Counted from the first letter of the stretch, positions 42,175-50,740 are shown. The stretch is DNA of 64,000 bases from Planctomycetota bacterium (GCA_022446815.1 JAKVCD010000015.1:1-64000), one strand, 5' to 3'. A program made the numbers and translations. Notes: generated by a model from the letters alone, not told the origin.

Positions 42175-42786
42175 CTAACGGCGCTCGCCGATGGACCTGC
42201 GGCCCTCAAATGCGTCCTGGATGACGCCTCGGTGCATGTACTCCAGGGCCCCCCCAGAGGGAACCCCACGCGCGAGGCGTGAGAGGAGCGGGCGTCGCTC
42301 GAGCCCTCGCTCCAAGGCCTCCACCACCGCGTGGGCGGTCGCCTCACCCTCGACGTCAGGGTCTGTAGCCAAGATGACCTCACGGACCTCTGTGGCGCCC
42401 ACCCGCTCCACCAGCGCAGGGATCGAGAGCTGTTCAGCCTCAGTACCCTCGGAAGGGTTCAGCGCACCCATGAGCACGTGGTAGACGCCCTTGAAGGCTC
42501 CGGAGCGCTCGATCGCCTCGACATGTCGCGGCTCCTCCACCACGCAGATGAGCGTGACATCACGCTGCGGATCGGCACAGATCGCGCAAGGGTCGGTCTC
42601 CGCGATGTTGCCACATGAAGAGCAGCGGAGGGTCTGGGTCGCAGCGCGCTGAATAGCCCCCGCCAAGTCCGCGGCCTTGGGGTCGCGCAGGACGTGAAAG
42701 GCCAAGCGCTCAGCCGTCACGCGGCCAACGCCAGGGAATCGCTCGAAGGCCTCAATAAGCTCTTCGAGAGGTGCGGGAAAGGCCAA
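42175..42786 (-). CDS. recR: Recombination mediator protein RecR
   Basis: A 203-residue DNA-repair protein of the RecFOR pathway. The N-terminal helix-hairpin-helix (FERFPGVGRVTAERLA), four-cysteine zinc finger CSSCGNIAETDPCAIC and Toprim domain (REVILATDPDVEGEATA) are in the expected order. The TTG start has AGGAGCG upstream. It is the last gene of the dnaX-ybaB-recR operon, 12 nt after ybaB. Confidence 0.95.
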   Translation of the reverse strand: MAFPAPLEELIEAFERFPGVGRVTAERLAFHVLRDPKAADLAGAIQRAATQTLRCSSCGNIAETDPCAICADPQRDVTLICVVEEPRHVEAIERSGAFKGVYHVLMGALNPSEGTEAEQLSIPALVERVGATEVREVILATDPDVEGEATAHAVVEALERGLERRPLLSRLARGVPSGGALEYMHRGVIQDAFEGRRSIGERR

Positions 42787-42798
42787 GGGCTCGCGCTC

Positions 42799-43119
42799 CT
42801 AAAACAGTCCGGGGAGGTCCATCCCTCCAGTGACCTCAGAGAGGCGCTCGCGCTTGACCTGCTCGGCGCGGGTCTGCGCGTCACGCACTGCCGCTAAGAC
42901 TAGATCTGCTAGAGCGCTCATGTCGTCGCCCAGCCCAGCTTCATCGCTGAGGTGCACCGCCTTGACGGTCCCCTCACCATCGACCTCGAAGCGCGCTAAG
43001 CCGCCACCAGCGCTCCCCTCAACGGTCATCGCGCGGATCTCTTCGCGCGCGAGGTCCATCTCACGCTGCATCTTCTGTGCCTGCTTGAGCAGATTCCCTA
43101 GGTCGCCGGGGCCAGCCAT
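42799..43119 (-). CDS. ybaB: YbaB/EbfC family nucleoid-associated protein
   Basis: A 106-residue protein. It opens with a helical segment (LGNLLKQAQKMQREMDLAREE), as in YbaB, and the central beta strands EGSAGGGLARFEVDGEGTVKAV are typical. The family binds DNA as a dimer. It lies 3 nt downstream of dnaX and 12 nt upstream of recR. Confidence 0.93.
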   Translation of the reverse strand: MAGPGDLGNLLKQAQKMQREMDLAREEIRAMTVEGSAGGGLARFEVDGEGTVKAVHLSDEAGLGDDMSALADLVLAAVRDAQTRAEQVKRERLSEVTGGMDLPGLF

Positions 43120-43122
43120 GAG

Positions 43123-44793
43123 TCAGTCCTCGATTTGGCCGTCGAAGAGCTCGGCGACCTGCTTGGTGTAAGGGTCTTCCGCGCCGGGGCGGATCGTGTC
43201 CGAGTCTTCGATCTCGACGGCGAGCTCTCGACCGAGCACGGTGGAGAACACCTTCGAGAGGGTGCGCTGGTTTCGCTTGTCCCCGAGCATCGCCTTCTCC
43301 TCCTCGAGGAGCTCTGTCGCTCTGAGCACCGCGCGCTTCTCCTCAAGAGAGACTAAGCGGGTCTTCCTGCTGACGACCTCACCTAGCGTCTGAGCGCTCC
43401 CCGACAGATCCTCGATAAAGGCCGACCAGGCCTCCGTCGCGCTCGAGCGCGCAGCGCGGCGATCCGCCTCGGTGCGCTTGCGCGGTCCGCCGGAGGCCGC
43501 AGAGCGTGACTCCTCACGCGGAGCTCTGGGCTCGATGACGGCCTCCTCTCGCGGAGCTCTGGGCTCGATGACGGCCTCCTCTCGCTGCCCCCTGCTTGGC
43601 GCGGGAGGTACCTCGGCGGGGCGCTGAGCAGGCTGTTGACTGGGAGCTGGCGCGTCTCCGATGCGGCCTTCAAGCGCAGTCAGGCGATCAACGAGCTCGC
43701 TCAGCGGCAGGGTGTCCTCCTCCCTAGCGAGGGCCAACAAGGTGCTCTCAAGGATCGAGCGACCATGCGCGTTGAGGGTGTGGATGCGCTCACGGCAGAG
43801 CAGAAGCTCCTCTAGCCAGACCTCTGCTCGCGCCGGCCCTAGGCGCTCGCCGAGAGCAGCCATTCGCGCGCGTGTCTCCTCTGTAGCATCGACCAGCGGG
43901 GTGTTCCCACCACAGTGCGCGAGGAGCAGCGCGGACCGAGTGAAGCCGAGCAACTCATCAGTGAGCTCAGCCTCACTTCCTTCCACGCGTGGGAGCGCCT
44001 CCAAGAGCGCGGGGGCGTCGCCCGAGGCCGTCAGCTCGAGGACGCTGAGCGCGTCACCGCCCCGGGTCGAGGAGAGCCGCTCAAGATGCTCCATCTCGAG
44101 TTCTTTACCCGCGAGCGAGATCAGCCTGTCTGCGATGGAGAGTGCATCCCGCATGCCTCCACGCGCCATACGCGCGACCCCTGCGGTCACACCCTCTGCA
44201 ACTTTGACGCCCTCTGCGGCGAAGACGTGCTCGAGGTGGGTGCTGATCACAGGCTCAGTGATCGGATCAAGCTGCAAGACCTGGCAGCGTGAGAGGATGG
44301 TGTCCGGGACCTTGTTCCGCTCCGTCGTCGCGAAGAGAAACTTCACGTGCGGGGGCGGCTCCTCGAGGGTCTTCAGCAGCGCATTGAAGGCTGCCTTGGA
44401 GAGCATGTGCACCTCATCGACGAGGTACACCTTGTAGCGACCACGCATGGGGTTGTATGCAGCCTGCTCTCGCAAGGCGCGTACCTCATCCACACCGTTG
44501 TTCGAGGCCGCGTCGATCTCGATCACGTCTGCGTCGGAGCCGCGGTCAGCCTCCAAGCAGCGATCGCACTTCCCACAGGGGGTCGCGGTCGGTCCCTCCT
44601 CGCAGTTGAGCGCCTTCGCGAGGATCCGAGCGATGGTCGTCTTCCCTGTCCCTCGCGGCCCGCAGAGCAGATAGGCGTGAGCGACTCTGTCATCCGTGAT
44701 GGCGCCCGTAAGGGTGCTCGTGACCACCTCTTGCCCACACACCTCTTCAAAGGTCTTAGGCCGGTACTTCCGGGCGAGAACGAGGTAGCTCAT
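43123..44793 (-). CDS. dnaX: DNA polymerase III subunits gamma/tau
   Basis: A 556-residue clamp-loader ATPase. Walker A GPRGTGKTT lies at about residues 45-53, the zinc cysteines at 64, 73, 76 and 79, then VDEVHML (Walker B) and SRC arginine-finger motif ILSRCQV. The C-terminal third is a Pro/Arg/Glu-rich linker with an exact tandem 11-residue repeat, followed by a tau-like C-terminal domain. No obvious A-rich slippery site for a gamma frameshift was seen. The ATG has no Shine-Dalgarno; TAGACT ends exactly 6 nt before it. First gene of dnaX-ybaB-recR. Confidence 0.95.
   Translation of the reverse strand: MSYLVLARKYRPKTFEEVCGQEVVTSTLTGAITDDRVAHAYLLCGPRGTGKTTIARILAKALNCEEGPTATPCGKCDRCLEADRGSDADVIEIDAASNNGVDEVRALREQAAYNPMRGRYKVYLVDEVHMLSKAAFNALLKTLEEPPPHVKFLFATTERNKVPDTILSRCQVLQLDPITEPVISTHLEHVFAAEGVKVAEGVTAGVARMARGGMRDALSIADRLISLAGKELEMEHLERLSSTRGGDALSVLELTASGDAPALLEALPRVEGSEAELTDELLGFTRSALLLAHCGGNTPLVDATEETRARMAALGERLGPARAEVWLEELLLCRERIHTLNAHGRSILESTLLALAREEDTLPLSELVDRLTALEGRIGDAPAPSQQPAQRPAEVPPAPSRGQREEAVIEPRAPREEAVIEPRAPREESRSAASGGPRKRTEADRRAARSSATEAWSAFIEDLSGSAQTLGEVVSRKTRLVSLEEKRAVLRATELLEEEKAMLGDKRNQRTLSKVFSTVLGRELAVEIEDSDTIRPGAEDPYTKQVAELFDGQIED
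43518..43583. repeat. Tandem 33-bp duplication inside dnaX
   Basis: Two identical 33-bp units (43518-43550 and 43551-43583), in frame, encode the repeated 11-residue segment EEAVIEPRAPR in the linker of DnaX. Complete identity at the DNA level suggests a recent slippage event. Confidence 0.9.
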
Positions 44794-44799
44794 GGGAGC

Positions 44800-44805
44800 A
44801 GTCTA
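44800..44805 (-). promoter_or_regulatory. -10-like hexamer TAGACT, possible leaderless dnaX promoter
   Basis: TAGACT (four of six) ends exactly 6 nt before the dnaX ATG at 44793. No clear -35 element and no Shine-Dalgarno sequence are present. Confidence 0.35.
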
Positions 44806-44901
44806 TCAGCCTGAGAGGCCTGCGCAGAGACCAGACTCAGAGGGAGCGCAGAGCAAGGAAATCGCAGTGAAGAGTAGAGAGGGGCGGGCGAGGCACGAGA
44901 G

Positions 44902-45010
44902 AGGGCCCGGTCACTCACACACGCGTCGGTGATCTTAGGGCTGCTCCATTCCTGGCCTGACCCGGTTCGACCCTGACCCGTCGCGAAGACCGGACCCACT
45001 CTCGGGCCCT
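44902..45010 (-). ncRNA. ffs: Signal recognition particle RNA (4.5S type)
   Basis: A ~109-nt RNA on the minus strand. The 5' end AGGGCCCG pairs with the 3' CGGGCCCT over 8 bp. The apex carries the conserved SRP domain IV: GTCAGGCC, a GGAA tetraloop, then AGCAGCC, which is the Ffh-binding internal loop pattern. The following GACGCGTGTG matches the equivalent segment of E. coli 4.5S RNA. Its place between tRNA-Ser/tadA and dnaX-ybaB-recR matches the arrangement in Bacillus. With Ffh protein it targets nascent membrane proteins. The 5' and 3' ends are estimated from the terminal helix. Confidence 0.87.
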
Positions 45011-45028
45011 GGCGCCCGCCCCAAGGGA

Positions 45029-45119
45029 TGGCGGAGAGGGAGGGATTTGAACCCTCGGTGCCGGGAACCGACACACACGCTTTCCAAGCGTGCTCCTTAA
45101 GCCACTCAGACACCTCTCC
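45029..45119 (-). tRNA. tRNA-Ser(GGA)
   Basis: A 91-nt class II tRNA with encoded CCA. The acceptor GGAGAGG pairs with CCTCTCC; the anticodon stem CACGC/GCGTG encloses loop TTGGAAA (anticodon GGA); a long variable arm and the T-loop TTCAAAT follow. It reads UCC/UCU. Confidence 0.96.
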
Positions 45120-45147
45120 TGGACGAGCTCATCAGAGACGAGCTCGC

Positions 45148-45243
<96 letters not shown>

Positions 45244-45256
45244 AGGTGGCGATCAA

Positions 45257-45262
45257 TCTATA
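45257..45262 (-). promoter_or_regulatory. Possible -10 box of the tRNA-Ser/SRP RNA transcript
   Basis: TATAGA on the minus strand, placed so that transcription would begin about 7 nt before tRNA-Ser(CGA). The -35 region is poor. Confidence 0.35.
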
Positions 45263-45273
45263 GACCGACCGCG

Positions 45274-45295
45274 CCGACCCCTGCGCTGGGGTCGG
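45274..45295. terminator. Hairpin after tadA
   Basis: An 8-bp perfect stem, CCGACCCC with GGGGTCGG, and a 6-nt loop, 36 nt beyond the tadA stop codon. It probably ends the tadA message ahead of the tRNA-Ser promoter; the T-rich tail is on the + strand side, so its direction is uncertain. Confidence 0.5.
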
Positions 45296-45330
45296 ACTCT
45301 TCTTGCGCCGCTGGAGGTGCTCGCTCCGGG

Positions 45331-45789
45331 TCAATCCCGGGGCCCTGCTGCCTTGGCGGCGCGTTTGCTGCGAAAGAACGACTGGAGGAGCTCTCGCGCC
45401 TCATCGGCGCATACCCCCTCAGCCCACTCGACCTGATGGTTGAGCCGAGGATCGGTGAGCACCTCCCCGAGGGAGGCGCAGCCGCCGAACTTCGGATCAC
45501 GTACACCCCAAACGACTCGAGCCACGCGCGCGTGGCTGAGCGCCCCCGCGCACATGAAGCAAGGCTCCACTGTCGTGTAAACCGTGGCTCCTACGAGCCG
45601 CATGCTCCCGAGCGCCTGCGCCGCCGCTCGGACGGCGATGAGCTCAGCGTGGGCCGTGGGGTCTGTCTCTGTGCGCGTCTGGTTGTGAGCGCGCGCGATG
45701 ACCTCTCCGTCGACGACGACGACCGCTCCGATCGGGACCTCGTCCGAGACCTCCGCAGCCAAGCGCGCCTCCTCGAGAGCGATGCGCAT
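45331..45789 (-). CDS. tadA: tRNA-specific adenosine deaminase TadA
   Basis: A 152-residue zinc deaminase that converts A34 of tRNA-Arg(ACG) to inosine. The catalytic HAE (PTAHAELIAVR) and zinc site PCFMCAGAL are conserved, as are VPIGAVVV and the C-terminal FFRSKR. The ATG at 45789 is the first credible start, though TadA proteins usually begin ~8 residues earlier, so a CTG near 45840 is possible. The open frame continues upstream only because it reads through tRNA-Arg. The tRNA it modifies is encoded 165 bp upstream on the same strand. Confidence 0.92.
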   Translation of the reverse strand: MRIALEEARLAAEVSDEVPIGAVVVVDGEVIARAHNQTRTETDPTAHAELIAVRAAAQALGSMRLVGATVYTTVEPCFMCAGALSHARVARVVWGVRDPKFGGCASLGEVLTDPRLNHQVEWAEGVCADEARELLQSFFRSKRAAKAAGPRD

Positions 45790-45953
45790 GAAGCGCTCGT
45801 CCTCGGCAGCGTCGGGGCCAGGTGTCTTGGGCTCAGTCAGGGTGACTCCTGCGAATTCCAGAGAGCGGGTCGCGCCTCCTCTGCTCGCCGTCCGTATCCG
45901 GACGGGAGAGGCCGGCGCAGGGGCCGGACACCTGTGAGCGGTGCCCGCTGTGC

Positions 45954-46030
45954 TGGTACACCCCACAGGATTCGAACCTGTAACCTCCTGATCCGTAGTC
46001 AGGTGCTCTATCCAGTTGAGCCAGGGGTGC
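45954..46030 (-). tRNA. tRNA-Arg(ACG)
   Basis: A 77-nt tRNA with encoded CCA. Anticodon stem CCTGA/TCAGG with loop CTACGGA (anticodon ACG); T-arm ACAGG-TTCGAAT-CCTGT. The first acceptor pair is an unusual G1-U72 wobble. A34 is the target of TadA, allowing CGU/CGC/CGA to be read. Confidence 0.97.
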
Positions 46031-46045
46031 AAAAGTTGGGGGGAG

Positions 46046-46074
46046 TTTGTATCCGTGCCTCCCGCCTAAGTCAA
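46046..46074 (-). promoter_or_regulatory. Sigma-70 promoter of tRNA-Arg(ACG)-tadA
   Basis: TTGACT (five of six), an exact 17-nt spacer, then TACAAA (four of six) on the minus strand. The start of transcription would be about 46039, 9 nt before the tRNA 5' end. Confidence 0.65.
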
Positions 46075-46103
46075 GGCGCGGAGCCTGCAAGTCTGCTTCC
46101 CGT

Positions 46104-46132
46104 GAGACATGGCACCCTCGGCGCGTTAAACT
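46104..46132 (+). promoter_or_regulatory. Leaderless-type promoter of the carbamoyltransferase gene
   Basis: GAGACA at 46104-46109, a 17-nt spacer and TAAACT at 46127-46132, which ends exactly 6 nt before the ATG at 46139. Standard spacing puts +1 on the A of the ATG. No Shine-Dalgarno is present. It is divergent from the tRNA-Arg promoter. Confidence 0.55.
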
Positions 46133-46138
46133 ACGTCC

Positions 46139-47164
46139 ATGCCCTCCTCTACCCAGTCACTCAGGCATCTGGTTCGCCTCACAGACTTAAGCCAGGAGGA
46201 GATAGAGGGCATCCTCGAAACCTCAGTCAAGATCCGACAGGAGGGAACGACTACAGCGCTCTCAGGGAGGACCCTCGGGCTGCTCTTCTTTAGGGGTTCC
46301 CTGCGTACCCGCGCTTCCTTTGAGGCCGCGGTCGGCCAGCTCGGGGGCCACCCCATAGACCTCAACGCGACCTCGGACTTCTGGGACCTCGAAGACCGGG
46401 AGGGCGGCGTCATGGATGGCGCTGCACCGGAGCACGTACGTGACGCCGCGACTGTCCTCTCTCGATACGTCGACCTGCTCGCGATCCGCCCATCTCTCTC
46501 CGGGACCTCCTGGGGTACGGACCGGAAGGACTCCATGATTCAGTCGTGGGCAGCGCACGCAGAGGTCCCTGTGATCAATATGGAGAGCGCGCTCTGGCAC
46601 CCGCTGCAAGCGCTCGCAGATCTGATGACCCTGCGCGAACACTTTGGCGCCCTGTCCGGCAGGAAGCTGACGATCGTTTGGACTCACTCCCCCACCGCGG
46701 CGAGCCCCTCCGTGGTCAACTCGCTCCTGCAAGCGACTGTCCGGAGCGGGATGCAAGTCCGGCTCGCGCACCCTGCGGGATACGAGCTCGACAGTCAGGT
46801 CCTAGAAGAGACCAACGAGCTCGCGACCAAGTCGGGCGGGAGCTACGAGGTCAGCAATGAGCTCCCCGAGGCTGTCGATGGCGCCGAGGTGGTCTATGCG
46901 CGCTCGTGGTGGTCAACAGAGGACTATGAGAACCCCACCCTCGCCGCGAGCCGCCGCGCGCGTCACACCGACTGGATGGTCGACCCTGCTCTGCTGAAGC
47001 GCGGAGACCACGCCCACTTGATGCACGCCATGCCCGTGCGACGAAATCTAGAAGTGACAGATGAGGTCCTCGATGGCCCTGAGAGCCTCGTCTACCAGCA
47101 AGCGGAGAACCGCCTTCACTCTCAGAAGGCCCTCCTGATGCACATCCTGCGGGGCGCAAGCTAG
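46139..47164 (+). CDS. N-succinyl-/N-acetylornithine carbamoyltransferase, succinyl type likely
   Basis: A 341-residue member of the transcarbamylase family, closer to the acylornithine enzymes than to ArgF or PyrB: FFRGSLRTRASFE (carbamoyl-phosphate loop), INMESALWHPLQALADL, WTHSPTAASPSVVNS, VVYARSWW and HAMPVRRNLEVTDEV. The residue that sets the acyl specificity falls in VMDGAAPEHV; Pro97 corresponds to Pro90 of the Bacteroides N-succinylornithine enzyme, where N-acetylornithine enzymes have Glu. The usual HCLP cysteine is replaced by Ala297. The product would feed arginine synthesis via acylcitrulline. dnaE follows after 39 nt. Confidence 0.85.
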   Translation: MPSSTQSLRHLVRLTDLSQEEIEGILETSVKIRQEGTTTALSGRTLGLLFFRGSLRTRASFEAAVGQLGGHPIDLNATSDFWDLEDREGGVMDGAAPEHVRDAATVLSRYVDLLAIRPSLSGTSWGTDRKDSMIQSWAAHAEVPVINMESALWHPLQALADLMTLREHFGALSGRKLTIVWTHSPTAASPSVVNSLLQATVRSGMQVRLAHPAGYELDSQVLEETNELATKSGGSYEVSNELPEAVDGAEVVYARSWWSTEDYENPTLAASRRARHTDWMVDPALLKRGDHAHLMHAMPVRRNLEVTDEVLDGPESLVYQQAENRLHSQKALLMHILRGAS

Positions 47165-47203
47165 CGTCCCTCACCGCCCACAACTGCTCCTCGATCCACA
47201 CCC

Positions 47204-50200
47204 ATGACCGCGCCGGACTTCGTCCATCTCCACGTTCACTCCGAGTACAGCCTCCTCGACGGAGCGAACCGGATCTCTAGCCTCGTCAAGGCAGCTGCAG
47301 ACGACGGCCAGCGCGCGATCGCCCTGACCGACCACGGCAACATGTTCGGTGCGATCGAGCTTTACAAGGCCGCCAAGGCCTCTGAGCGCGAGGTAAAGCC
47401 GCTCATCGGCTGTGAGGCCTATGTCGCCCGTGACTCGATGCATAAGCCTCACAGCAAGAAGCAGGGCAACGGCTACAACCACTTGACGCTGATCGCTCGA
47501 AACAACGAGGGCTACCAGAACCTCATCCAACTTGCCTCCTCTGCATACACGGAGGGCTACCACTTCCGCCCTCGCATCGATAAGGAGCTGCTTAGTCAAT
47601 ATGCGGGCGGTATCAACTGCCTCTCTGGCTGCCTCGCTGGCGAGATCAATCAACTCTTCCGCGAGAACAAGGAGGACGCTGCCGAGAAGCTCGCGATGGA
47701 CTTCCGTGACCTCTTCGGCAAAGAACATTTCTGGTTGGAGCTCCAGCGGAACGGGATCAAGCTTCAAGACCGAGTGAACGAGAGCATGGTCCGTCTCAGC
47801 CAGCGCACGGGGATCCCGCTAGTCGCGACGAACGACATCCACTACCTGCGTCACGAAGACTGTCAGGCGCAAGACCTCCTCCTGTGCATCAATACAAACG
47901 CGAAGAAGAGGGAGGAGAACCGCTTCAAGTTCGACACGGACTCCCTCTATTTCCGGACTCGAGACGAGATGGGTCACATCTTCCGGGACCTCCCAGACTC
48001 CGTAACGGAGACGATGAACGTCGCGGAGCAGGTCGACATTGGGATCGAGTTCAGCTTCGAGAAGGAAGACGGCGACCCTGACAAGTACCACATCCCTGTC
48101 TTCGAACCTGAGGGTGGCGGAGACCCGGAGCTGTTCTTCAATGAGCTCCTCGAGGCGGGCCTCAACAGGAAGTACAGCGGCGACCAGAAGGAGGCGCGCG
48201 AGCGTCTCGAGATGGAGAAGAAGGTTATCCGCCAGCTTGGCTTCACCTCTTACTTCCTCATCGTTTGGGACCTGATCAAGTGGTCGCGTGAGAACGGCAT
48301 CCCCGTCGGCCCCGGTCGGGGTTCAGCGGCGGGCTCGATCGTCGCCTACCTCCTCGACATCACCCTGATCGACCCGCTCTACCACGGGCTCATCTTCGAG
48401 CGCTTCCTCAACCCCGAGCGCGTCTCGATGCCTGATATCGACATCGACTTCTGCAAGGACGGTCGTGAGCGGGTGATGGAGTACACGCGTGAGAAGTACG
48501 GGAACGACCACGTCGCCCAGATCATCACCTTCGGGACCATGCAGTCTAAGGGCGTCATCAGGGACGTGGGCCGCGCCCTAGACGTGCCCCTGCGCGAGGT
48601 CGACCGCGTCACCAAAATGATCCCGGATGGCCCGAACACTCCCAAGCTGCCCGTCCTCTTGGGGCTAGAAAAGAGTGACAACCCGAAGAAGCAAGAGGAG
48701 CTTGATAAGAGCAAGAACGACGACCTCATCAAGGTCAGCAAGAGCTCTGAGGTCATGCGCGAGCTCTTCGACTACTCCCTCTCTCTCGAGGGCATGTCGC
48801 GACACTTCTCGATCCACGCCGCGGGGGTGGTGATCGCGGATCGCCCGATCCTTGAGTACGTCCCCCTCGCTGTAGATAAGCGCGCAGGGACCCCCATCAC
48901 TCAGTGGGCAGCAGGTCACCTCGAGGACCTCGGGCTGCTCAAGATGGACTACCTCGGGCTCAGGACGCTCACGATCCTCGACAAGTGCGAGACTTTGATC
49001 CGAGCCGCTGGCGGAGAGGTCCCTGACCTCTTGGAGGGCACACAGGACGACCCCGCTGTCTACGAGCTCCTCATGACAGGGGACACGCAGGGCATCTTCC
49101 AGCTTGAGTCCGAGGGCATGCGTAAGCTCATCACGCGCATGCAGCCGGACTGCTTCGCAGACTTGGTCGCGCTCCTCGCGCTCTACCGGCCCGGCCCCTT
49201 GGACGCCGGGATGGATGATCTCTACGTCAACCGTAAGCACGGTCGCGAGGCCGTCGAATACGAGCACCCTGTGCTCGAGAGCATCCTCGAAGAGACCTAC
49301 GGCTGCATCGTCTACCAAGAGCAGGTCATGCGGATCTCGAGTGACCTCGCTGGCTTCTCGCTCGCCGAAGCAGACAACCTGCGCAAGGCCATGGGCAAGA
49401 AGATCGTCGCCATCATGGAGAAGTTCTCTGCGAAGTTTGTGGAAGGCGCAGTGGAGAACGGCTGCTCTAAGCAAGACGCCAAGCAGATCTGGGACAACAT
49501 CCTCAAGTTCGGAGGCTACGGCTTCAACAAGTCCCACTCAGCGGCCTACGCGATCTTGAGCTATCAGACTGCGTGGATGAAGGCGCACTACAGGCAAGAG
49601 TTCCTGGCCGCGAACCTGTCCTGCGAGATGTCAGACTCGGACAAAGTGAAGGCGCTCTTAGACGACGCGCGCAATGCTGGGATAGAGATCCTCGGCCCTG
49701 ACGCCCGCCGCTCCGACTGGTACTTCCTCCCCGAGGGAGACTCGATCCGTTATGGGCTGGGCGCCATCAAGGGCACGGGAGAGCAAGCGATCACTCACCT
49801 GATCCGCGCACGTGAGGCGCTCAAGAAAGACAACAAGCCCCTCGGGCTCTTCGAGTTGACAGGTCAGACAGACCCTAAAGAGGTTGGAAAGATCGCTTGG
49901 GAGGCCCTGATCAAGGCTGGCGCCTTTGACTTCACAGAGGTCAATCGAGGCAGCATCTTCGCCGCCTTGGAGGGCGCGCTCTCAGATAGCGCGGCGGCCG
50001 CAGCAGATCGTCGCTCGGGGCAAGCCAACCTCTTTGGCGCCCTCGAAGAGGAGACCGATGACGACTCAAGGAAGTTCTCAGAGTACGACGCCTGGAGCCG
50101 CCATGACCTCTTAGACAGAGAGCACGAGGCCCTCGGTCACTACCTCTCCGGCCACCCGCTGGAGGAGCGCGGCGGCCTCTTGTCCCTCCTCTCGACCGTC

Positions 50201-50740
50201 ACGAGCAAGAACGCGAATGAGCTGCCCGGCGCTGAGGTCACTGTCGCGGGGATGATCCGCGAGATGGAAGAGCGCGTGGTCCAGAGCGGGAAGAACATGG
50301 GCAAGAAGATGGCCCGGTTCCGCCTCGAAGACCTCCACGGCAGTATCCCTGTGACGTGCTTCCCCCGCACATACGCTGAGTGCCGCGATGACATCGGCAA
50401 CGGGGAGATCGTCGTCCTGCGTGGTCGCATGGAGCGTGACGCTGACGACCCGAACCTGCTCCTAGACGAGGTCATGACGCTTGAGGAGGCTCTGCAGCGC
50501 TTCGACGGCGGCCTCGTCATCCCGGTCACCCCAGATGACGCAGAGCTCCTCCCCCGCCTACAGGAGCTCTTCCAGCGCCACCCAGGCAGGCAGAGCGTCT
50601 ACCTGCAGGTGCAGGGGAACGACGGCACCACCCGCCGCATTCGCGCAGGCAGCCACTGCCGCATCTCGATCTCCGAGCCCTTCGCCCGCGAGATCGACGA
50701 GCTCATCGGAGAGGGCCGCTTGAGCCTCACTCGCAGCTGA
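47204..50740 (+). CDS. dnaE: DNA polymerase III alpha subunit
   Basis: A 1178-residue C-family replicative polymerase. The N-terminal PHP domain (HLHVHSEYSLLDG, TDHGNMFGAIELYKAAK) keeps the metal-binding histidines. The polymerase core has GPGRGSAAGSIVAYLL and the catalytic PDIDIDF motif with Asp411 and Asp413. A helix-hairpin-helix region and a C-terminal OB fold (EVTVAGMIREMEERV) follow. The length and order are those of DnaE1. The ATG has no Shine-Dalgarno, suggesting read-through from the carbamoyltransferase gene 39 nt upstream. It converges on rplQ with a shared terminator. Confidence 0.96.
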   Translation: MTAPDFVHLHVHSEYSLLDGANRISSLVKAAADDGQRAIALTDHGNMFGAIELYKAAKASEREVKPLIGCEAYVARDSMHKPHSKKQGNGYNHLTLIARNNEGYQNLIQLASSAYTEGYHFRPRIDKELLSQYAGGINCLSGCLAGEINQLFRENKEDAAEKLAMDFRDLFGKEHFWLELQRNGIKLQDRVNESMVRLSQRTGIPLVATNDIHYLRHEDCQAQDLLLCINTNAKKREENRFKFDTDSLYFRTRDEMGHIFRDLPDSVTETMNVAEQVDIGIEFSFEKEDGDPDKYHIPVFEPEGGGDPELFFNELLEAGLNRKYSGDQKEARERLEMEKKVIRQLGFTSYFLIVWDLIKWSRENGIPVGPGRGSAAGSIVAYLLDITLIDPLYHGLIFERFLNPERVSMPDIDIDFCKDGRERVMEYTREKYGNDHVAQIITFGTMQSKGVIRDVGRALDVPLREVDRVTKMIPDGPNTPKLPVLLGLEKSDNPKKQEELDKSKNDDLIKVSKSSEVMRELFDYSLSLEGMSRHFSIHAAGVVIADRPILEYVPLAVDKRAGTPITQWAAGHLEDLGLLKMDYLGLRTLTILDKCETLIRAAGGEVPDLLEGTQDDPAVYELLMTGDTQGIFQLESEGMRKLITRMQPDCFADLVALLALYRPGPLDAGMDDLYVNRKHGREAVEYEHPVLESILEETYGCIVYQEQVMRISSDLAGFSLAEADNLRKAMGKKIVAIMEKFSAKFVEGAVENGCSKQDAKQIWDNILKFGGYGFNKSHSAAYAILSYQTAWMKAHYRQEFLAANLSCEMSDSDKVKALLDDARNAGIEILGPDARRSDWYFLPEGDSIRYGLGAIKGTGEQAITHLIRAREALKKDNKPLGLFELTGQTDPKEVGKIAWEALIKAGAFDFTEVNRGSIFAALEGALSDSAAAAADRRSGQANLFGALEEETDDDSRKFSEYDAWSRHDLLDREHEALGHYLSGHPLEERGGLLSLLSTVTSKNANELPGAEVTVAGMIREMEERVVQSGKNMGKKMARFRLEDLHGSIPVTCFPRTYAECRDDIGNGEIVVLRGRMERDADDPNLLLDEVMTLEEALQRFDGGLVIPVTPDDAELLPRLQELFQRHPGRQSVYLQVQGNDGTTRRIRAGSHCRISISEPFAREIDELIGEGRLSLTRS

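Noticed and set aside
45790..46032. N-terminal extension of tadA
   Set aside because: The extension reads through tRNA-Arg(ACG) on the same strand. TadA homology begins near the ATG at 45789.
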